DNA of 16,165 nucleotides from CAZPBC01 sp964584775 (GTDB lineage: Bacteria > Chlamydiota > Chlamydiia > Chlamydiales > SLFE01): assembly GCA_964584775.1 (NCBI GenBank), contig CAZPBC010000044.1, forward strand, positions 1-16,165, written 5' to 3'. How positions within the stretch are numbered: the first letter of the stretch is position 1; the number at the start of each line of letters is the position of its first letter. Both the position numbers and the translations under genes were made by a program. Below, piece after piece: positions 12,278-16,165 of the stretch. The notes beneath the pieces were generated by a model. The model saw only the letters and a list, made by a program, of their open reading frames with translations, was not told where the DNA came from and did no database searches.

Positions 12278-13120
12278 TTATTTTTTCTTTCTCGATTTAA
12301 CAATGTGCTTACTCGACTTCTTCTTAGATCGAGTCTTCACGCCGCCATACACCGCCCATGGTGTCTGGGGGATATTCCCTTTACTTTTTCCTTCACCACC
12401 ACCGTGTGGGTGGTCAACAGGGTTCATCACAACTCCACGTACTGTGGGGCGAATCCCTTTCCAACGGTTACGACCCGCTTTACCCTCAACACGGAGGTTG
12501 TGCTCTGGGTTAGAAACCGCTCCGAAAGTCGCATAGCAATTTTCGTTCACGAGGCGGATCTCACCAGAGGGCATACGAATGGTTGCATTTCCATCGCTTC
12601 TCGCCATAAGCTGCGCAGAGAGTCCAGCAGAGCGGACAAGTGCACCGCCGCGTCCCGGATAGAGTTCAATGTTATGAACGACAGACCCGAGAGGCATGTC
12701 TTTCAATTTCATGCAGCACCCTACAGAGTAAGGAGGCTTATCGCTGGTTTGCACTTTGTCTCCAACCTTGAGACCGTGAGGTGCGATGATGTATCTCTTT
12801 TCACCGTCAGCGTAGTTCAAAAGTGCGATATAGCTTGAACGGTTAGGATCATATTCAATAGAAGCAACTTTCGCAGGGATATCAAACTTCTGTCTTTTGA
12901 AGTCGATTTTACGGTAGCGTCTCTTGTGTCCCCCACCGCGGTGACGGCAAGTGATATGCCCTTGATTGTCACGCCCGTTGGTCCTTCTCTTTGGAGAGAG
13001 TAGAGACTTTGTTGGCTTGGTCTTTTTTCGACCTGTTTTTCCACCTGTCGTCAGCTTTTCGTTCGCAGGAAGGATCAGCTGCCGTGTACCTGGAGTATTT
13101 GGTTTAAATTTCTTTAACAT
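12278..13120 (-). CDS. rplB: 50S ribosomal protein L2
   Basis: L2 is a primary 23S rRNA binder essential for subunit association and peptidyl-transferase activity. It has an OB-fold then an SH3-like domain. Visible: Y-K-P-x-T-P-G-T-R equivalent at the N-terminus (6-13), R-N-N-x-G-R-like R-R-T-N-G-R-D-N-Q-G-H-I-T-C-R-H-R-G-G-G-H-K-R (45-67), I-E-Y-D-P-N-R-S, and the critical loop N-P-V-D-HPHGGGEG (233-244), whose first histidine corresponds to the conserved functional one. The 280 residues are close to E. coli (273). The cysteine pair at 135-136 is unremarkable. It lies 17 bp after rplW. Confidence 0.98.
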   Translation of the reverse strand: MLKKFKPNTPGTRQLILPANEKLTTGGKTGRKKTKPTKSLLSPKRRTNGRDNQGHITCRHRGGGHKRRYRKIDFKRQKFDIPAKVASIEYDPNRSSYIALLNYADGEKRYIIAPHGLKVGDKVQTSDKPPYSVGCCMKLKDMPLGSVVHNIELYPGRGGALVRSAGLSAQLMARSDGNATIRMPSGEIRLVNENCYATFGAVSNPEHNLRVEGKAGRNRWKGIRPTVRGVVMNPVDHPHGGGEGKSKGNIPQTPWAVYGGVKTRSKKKSSKHIVKSRKKK

Positions 13121-13137
13121 CTATCTAGGTCCCTTCT

Positions 13138-13479
13138 TTATTCCAAAGTATCTTTCGGTTCGAGTGTCACGATCGCTTTTTTAAAGGCAGACTTCTTTCC
13201 GTGGGTCTTTCCTCTAGAGCGAACACGACGGGTGGGCTTGGACTTTACGTTCACGGTATTTACAGCTCTCACTTTGACATTCTTTTCTCTGTAAATCTCT
13301 TCAACAGCTTCTTTAATCTGTTGCTTGTTAGCCTTTGGGTCCACAATGAAAACGTATTTCGGATTGAGGCACCTTCTGAGACTAGGATTGCTTTCCGCAT
13401 TCTTTAGATTCTCAAGAGTGGTAGCCTTCTCAGTAATGTGGCGTCTCTTAACAATTTTGTGTGGGTCAGAAAATTTCAT
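13138..13479 (-). CDS. rplW: 50S ribosomal protein L23
   Basis: L23 is the docking site for trigger factor and SRP at the exit tunnel. The family pattern is visible in I-V-K-R-R-H-I-T-E-K-A-T (9-20), N-P-K-Y-V-F-I-V-D-P-K-A-N-K-Q-Q-I-K-E-A-V-E-E-I-Y (39-62), V-K-V-R-A-V-N-T-V-N-V-K-S-K (70-83) and a basic loop before K-K-A-I-V-T-L. The length is 113 residues (E. coli 100), with an insert at about 25-38 near the N-terminus. AAAGGAC precedes the ATG at normal distance. It is 13 bp after rplD. Confidence 0.96.
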   Translation of the reverse strand: MKFSDPHKIVKRRHITEKATTLENLKNAESNPSLRRCLNPKYVFIVDPKANKQQIKEAVEEIYREKNVKVRAVNTVNVKSKPTRRVRSRGKTHGKKSAFKKAIVTLEPKDTLE

Positions 13480-13492
13480 AATTTGTCCTTTA

Positions 13493-14176
13493 TTAGAGTA
13501 ACCACTCCGTCATCTGTTTCAGGGCACCTTCCGTAACAACCACTCCACCAGCGAGAGCCACGTCATAACCGCTAAAGTTGGGAGCGACACGCATCTCGGT
13601 GAAGGGGATGTTTCGGATACTACGTGAAAAAGGAACGTGCTTGTCTGTAGAGACAGAAACATCTACCTTTTTCCCTTCAGTTTCCACTGTTTCTACTGAG
13701 CTTTCAGAGATGAAGAGCGTACGTCGACCCAGATTCACTGCACTCAAGAAGTCTGCAACGGTCTTTGTCTTAGGCTCTTTCATTTCAATATCTTCGATCA
13801 CGACCAGTTGGTTCGTGCGGATCTTTTCGCCGATGAGGAAGCGGATAGCTGCCTGACGCTCTTTCTTGTTGATTTTCACGTGTTGGTCGAACTTAGGCTT
13901 CGGCCCAAAAACGATTCCTCCACCGCGGTACTGAGGAGTGACGGTCGAACCTTGACGCGCGTTTCCTGTTCCCTTCTGAGGTCTCGGCTTCTTTGTCGTG
14001 TGCTTCACTTCAGAGCGGCCTTTTGTATTTGCTGACCACTGTCTAGCATTGGCTCGTAGTGCAACGATGTAGTCTTTCACCATCTGACTATTGGCTTCTG
14101 ATTTCTCAAAGCGCTCATCGACCTTCACAGAACCGACTTCCTTGCCTGCAAGATTGTATTTTTTTAAAGTCGCCAC
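13493..14176 (-). CDS. rplD: 50S ribosomal protein L4
   Basis: L4 is an assembly protein with a long loop into the exit tunnel; in E. coli it also represses its own operon through a leader that is not evident here, since the operon lacks rpsJ and starts at rplC. The central R-Q-G-S-T-V-T-P-Q-Y-R-G-G-G-I-V-F-G-P-K-P (75-95), preceded by K-P-x-x-Q-K-G-T-G-N-A-R, is the tunnel loop. L-I-E-D-like V-I-E-D-I-E and a Rossmann-like C-terminal part follow. The start is GTG (14174-14176), with GAGAGGA six bases upstream. 227 residues against 201 in E. coli. Confidence 0.96.
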   Translation of the reverse strand: MATLKKYNLAGKEVGSVKVDERFEKSEANSQMVKDYIVALRANARQWSANTKGRSEVKHTTKKPRPQKGTGNARQGSTVTPQYRGGGIVFGPKPKFDQHVKINKKERQAAIRFLIGEKIRTNQLVVIEDIEMKEPKTKTVADFLSAVNLGRRTLFISESSVETVETEGKKVDVSVSTDKHVPFSRSIRNIPFTEMRVAPNFSGYDVALAGGVVVTEGALKQMTEWLL

Positions 14177-14189
14177 AGTCTATCCTCTC

Positions 14190-14852
14190 TTATTTCTTCG
14201 ATGGTTTCTTCTTTGCATCGCTTAAAGTCACTAGACCATTCTTCGGGCCAGGGACAGATCCACTGAGAACAATGATATTGTCATCAGCATTGATCATCAC
14301 CACTTGCAAGTTCTGCACAGTCTTTTTCTCATTTCCCATTTGGCTAGCTCGCTTGCCACCAGGAAGGCATCGACCGGGTGTCGATCTCATTCCAGTTGAA
14401 CCGGCGTGACGGTGGAATCCAGAACCGTGTGCCGCAGGACCCCCAGAGAAGCCGTGCAGTTTCATCACCCCTTGGTAACCTTTACCGATAGAAGTGGCTG
14501 AAACATCCACAAACTCTTCACTTGAGAACTGATCTACGCCGAGCTCTTGTCCGACTTCGAGTCCGTCCAAGTTTTCTCGTCTGCACTCAGTTAAGAAACG
14601 GCGAGGCTCTACCCCAGCCTTCTTGTAGTGGCCGAGAACGGGCTTCTTGACGCGCTTCTCGATGGTTCTAGGATCCTTAGTCACAATCTTTTCAAAACCA
14701 AGCTGGACGGCATTATACCCATCCTTTTCCTTGGTACGTAATTGTGTAATGACGTTTGGTTCTGCTTCGATGACGGTTCCGACAACGAGGTTACCTTGCT
14801 CGTCAAAGAGCTGGACCATTCCCCGCTTTCTACCCATAAGTTTTCGTGTCAT
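14190..14852 (-). CDS. rplC: 50S ribosomal protein L3
   Basis: L3 initiates 50S assembly and reaches the peptidyl-transferase centre through its extended loop. First gene of the operon, as in chlamydiae. The N-terminal M-G-R-K-R-G-M-V-Q-L-F-D-E-Q-G (6-20), central K-G-Y-Q-G-V-M-K-x-H-G-F (124-135) and G-P-A-A-H-G-S-G-F-H-R-H-A-G-S-T-G-M (138-155) are diagnostic. Met155 occupies the place of the glutamine that PrmB methylates in E. coli L3 (Gln150). The C-terminus is a K-rich tail. Length 220 (E. coli 209). The ATG is preceded by AAGGAC, which lies in a small hairpin. Confidence 0.97.
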   Translation of the reverse strand: MTRKLMGRKRGMVQLFDEQGNLVVGTVIEAEPNVITQLRTKEKDGYNAVQLGFEKIVTKDPRTIEKRVKKPVLGHYKKAGVEPRRFLTECRRENLDGLEVGQELGVDQFSSEEFVDVSATSIGKGYQGVMKLHGFSGGPAAHGSGFHRHAGSTGMRSTPGRCLPGGKRASQMGNEKKTVQNLQVVMINADDNIIVLSGSVPGPKNGLVTLSDAKKKPSKK

Positions 14853-14857
14853 ATTTT

Positions 14858-14884
14858 GTCCTTTTTGGACCCTCTAATTCAGAG
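14858..14884 (-). promoter_or_regulatory. Two small hairpins in the rplC leader
   Basis: On the minus-strand RNA, CTCT (14884-14881) pairs with AGAG (14875-14872), and GTCC (14870-14867) pairs with GGAC (14861-14858) around five A. The second stem contains the GGA of the presumed ribosome site for rplC, so folding could lower initiation. Stems are only 4 bp; the regulatory reading is inference. Confidence 0.3.
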
Positions 14885-14906
14885 TTTCCTATTCAAACGC
14901 CGTTCC

Positions 14907-14935
14907 ATTATAGGGCATGGAACAGATCCTTGCAA
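14907..14935 (-). promoter_or_regulatory. Main promoter of the ribosomal protein operon
   Basis: On the minus strand, TTGCAA (14935-14930) and a perfect TATAAT (14912-14907) are separated by exactly 17 bases, a near-consensus housekeeping (sigma-66 in chlamydiae) promoter. Transcription would start near 14900, giving a leader of about 48 bases before rplC. T-rich sequence (T7, 15059-15053 on the minus strand) lies farther upstream but is too distant for a normal UP element. Confidence 0.8.
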
Positions 14936-14970
14936 TTCTCATATATTTCTATAAGGCCGCCTCCCTAGCC

Positions 14971-15037
14971 GCTTGAGTGTTATCAGAGAACAACCTCTCA
15001 CTCAGCTAACGCACTTATTCATGTGCAGGGCGAACCC
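14971..15037. other. Cluster of three hairpins in the spacer upstream of rplC
   Basis: Within 67 bases there are three adjacent inverted repeats: TGAGTG plus AGAG (14974-14979, 14985-14988) with CTCTCACTCA (14995-15004); GCAC with GTGC (15011-15014, 15023-15026); and GGG with CCC around CGAA (15028-15037), which on the minus strand is GGG-TTCG-CCC. They lie between the stop of the upstream gene and the rplC promoter. They could be a 3' UTR or attenuator of the upstream transcript, or a small RNA. No known RNA family is recognised. Confidence 0.35.
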
Positions 15038-15074
15038 ACCGATTGAAGTACGAAAAAAATAACAAACAAGGGAT

Positions 15075-15560
15075 TTAATAGCAACGAGGAATGTTGACTT
15101 TCTGGCCATTTCGGGTGAGTTTCTTATCCTTGACCCGCTCGACATCCGCCTCTGGTGTCAAGGGCAGGTCGAAAATCACCTCACCGACGGTTGCCCCTTT
15201 GACCACCTGAAGAGTGACAGGGCGAGTCAGGGCACCGACAAATTGAATTTTTACTTTAGGTCTTACAATCTCCACTAGCTGACCCTGTTTGAGGCGGCTC
15301 TCTCCTTTCAATCGACGAGGCTTAGCCCCATCAAATGGCTTGACGATCTCTAATAGATCCTGAACTCGAGCTCCCCTAGGAAGTTCAAAGACACCCTGCT
15401 GTTCGATATCCCCAACAGCTTTAACAAGGACAGTCTGGAGTGGCTGTGAAGATTCCCCACCAGAAAAAAATAAAGTATAAAGAGTAACAAAGACAATGAA
15501 GAGACTAAAAGTGAGAGCAACGAGGCGCTCCCTTCCTAGCAGTGTCTTCTCCTGCTTCAA
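15075..15560 (-). CDS. Membrane-anchored protein with two SLBB/beta-grasp-like units
   Basis: Unnamed 161-residue protein. Residues 12-32 form one hydrophobic segment after a basic N-terminus (K-Q-E-K...G-R-E-R), giving an N-in, single-pass anchor with the rest probably in the periplasm. Two similar units follow: 43-99 (V-L-V-K-A-V-G-D-I then P-R-G-A-R-V-Q-D-L-L and L-K-Q-G-Q-L-V-E-I) and 103-157 (I-Q-F-V-G-A-L then K-G-A-T-V-G-E-V-I and L-T-R-N-G-Q-K-V-N-I). The pattern V-x-G-x-V ... G-x-T-V-x-D-x-L ... L-x-x-G-x-x-V-x-I is that of SLBB (soluble ligand-binding beta-grasp) domains found in polysaccharide-export and ComEA proteins. The start TTG overlaps the stop of the upstream gene (TTGA, 4 bp), which suggests coupled translation. 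Ligand unknown. Confidence 0.7.
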   Translation of the reverse strand: MKQEKTLLGRERLVALTFSLFIVFVTLYTLFFSGGESSQPLQTVLVKAVGDIEQQGVFELPRGARVQDLLEIVKPFDGAKPRRLKGESRLKQGQLVEIVRPKVKIQFVGALTRPVTLQVVKGATVGEVIFDLPLTPEADVERVKDKKLTRNGQKVNIPRCY

Positions 15561-16129
15561 TCGATTTTGTCTTCAGGAGGTTGAAAGACTTGGACCTGAC
15601 CAGTTTTAGCAGCTGTTTCTTCGTACTGCCAGAGCACGACCTCTTTGGCAAAGGGGATAAAGAGCCCCACACCAATCGCGATCACCCCCACGAGCCCTAA
15701 TGGGCTTGCTAGAGCACCAAAGACGATGACGTGCCCTGTTGTTGCGGCGACGATGGAGGTCAAGGGAGCTGAAAATAAGAGAAGGGTAATTTTTGCAATT
15801 TTACAAACGTCCCCGACAAAGAAAAATACATAAGCTACTCTTTGAGAAAGGCTTGCGTTTGTAAACTCACTTTTTACACGAAGTAGATGAGTGGTTGCTT
15901 TTTGGATTGAGAAGCCATCTTTAACTAGCTCTAGAGCTGCAAGGGCAAGTGCTACTGTAGGGGTGTAGTCATCGATCACATAGGTGACGGTCCGAAGGAA
16001 GAAGAACCCGATATCAACACCGTCTTTAAGAGAATCCGGCATTTTTGGGGTAAAAAGACCTGCCTTTGACAAGACATAGCCCGCAAATTCCCCTCCAGTC
16101 TGTTTAACCCGTTCTCCGTGTGTGACCAA
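15557..16129 (-). CDS. Hydrophobic membrane protein, possibly Inc-like
   Basis: Unrecognised 190-residue protein. Hydrophobic stretches: a moderately hydrophobic one at 56-70 (TPTVALALAALELV) and a near-continuous region at 98-163, with I-T-L-L-L-F-S-A-P-L-T-S-I-V-A (114-128) and V-I-V-F-G-A-L ... L-G-L-V-G-V-I-A-I-G-V-G-L-F-I (134-158) as a paired hydrophobic hairpin. The tail (165-190) is polar and acidic. A bilobed hydrophobic domain is the hallmark of chlamydial inclusion-membrane (Inc) proteins, and in C. trachomatis the gene in front of rplC is CT529 (Cap1), an Inc. Orthology is not shown. The start TTG (16127-16129) is the only usable codon after an in-frame TAG at 16142-16144 and before Met30. 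The stop overlaps the next start by 4 bp. Confidence 0.6.
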   Translation of the reverse strand: MVTHGERVKQTGGEFAGYVLSKAGLFTPKMPDSLKDGVDIGFFFLRTVTYVIDDYTPTVALALAALELVKDGFSIQKATTHLLRVKSEFTNASLSQRVAYVFFFVGDVCKIAKITLLLFSAPLTSIVAATTGHVIVFGALASPLGLVGVIAIGVGLFIPFAKEVVLWQYEETAAKTGQVQVFQPPEDKID

Positions 16130-16165
16130 TAGATCCCGTCCCTATTTTTTTAGCTCTAAATCCCC

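Noticed and set aside
12305..12838. Long plus-strand open frame opposite rplB (177 codons), and similar frames at 3430-3810 and 5176-5568
   Set aside because: They lie antisense to strongly conserved genes, lack ribosome sites, and have compositions expected of shadows.
14917..14976. Plus-strand 19-codon frame reading M-E-Q-I-L-A-I-L-I-Y-F-Y-K-A-A-S-L-A-A
   Set aside because: It overlaps the strong minus-strand promoter of rplC, has no ribosome site, and is too short to separate from chance, although its hydrophobic sequence is curious.
14971..15037. tRNA- or tmRNA-like impression from GGTTCGCCC and AGCTGAGTGAGAGG on the minus strand
   Set aside because: The T-loop-like motif lies before, not after, the D-loop-like motif, and no 7-bp acceptor stem can be drawn.

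Overview
The window reads as a chromosomal segment of a member of the phylum Chlamydiota. On the minus strand the order is rplC-rplD-rplW-rplB-rpsS-rplV-rpsC-rplP-rpmC-rpsQ-rplN-rplX-rplE-rpsH-rplF-rplR-rpsE-rplO-secY-rpsM-rpsK-rpoA-rplQ-gapA-hypothetical. This is the arrangement known from Chlamydia (rplC CT528 down to gapA CT505 and CT504 in C. trachomatis). It includes the chlamydial absences: no rpsJ at the head, no rpsN between rplE and rpsH, no rpmD between rpsE and rplO, no adk/map/infA/rpmJ after secY, no rpsD before rpoA. Transposon debris at one edge suggests an environmental (amoeba-associated or other chlamydia-like) lineage rather than a compact Chlamydiaceae genome; the genus cannot be fixed from sequence reading alone.

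Layout from high to low coordinates, the direction of transcription. At 16129-15075 lie two overlapping genes that I do not recognise by name: a hydrophobic membrane protein with an Inc-like paired hydrophobic region, and a membrane-anchored protein with two SLBB/beta-grasp-like units. A 222-bp spacer follows. It holds a cluster of hairpins and a near-consensus promoter (TTGCAA-N17-TATAAT) for the ribosomal operon. The operon itself (14852-2636) holds 22 ribosomal-protein genes plus secY and rpoA. It is packed with 0-30 bp spacers, except for a 106-bp gap between secY and rpsM that has a weak terminator-like hairpin and a possible internal promoter. It ends at a clear intrinsic terminator (2593-2611).

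The gapA promoter (TTTACA-N17-TAAAAT) is built directly into the U-tract of that terminator, and the predicted gapA transcript would begin at or next to a long inverted repeat. After gapA comes a lysine/glutamate-rich protein that matches the position of CT504, closed by a second GGGCCC-type hairpin.

The last ~450 bases (positions 1-450) contain no intact gene. They hold the broken start of an IS5-type transposase joined at a T-run to the broken end of an IS256-family transposase, both on the plus strand, facing the ribosomal operon.

Together the genes supply core translation (small and large subunit proteins), transcription (RpoA), membrane insertion and secretion (SecY) and glycolysis (GapA). 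The cell-envelope or host-interface novelty, if any, is in the two genes upstream of rplC and in the CT504-like protein.
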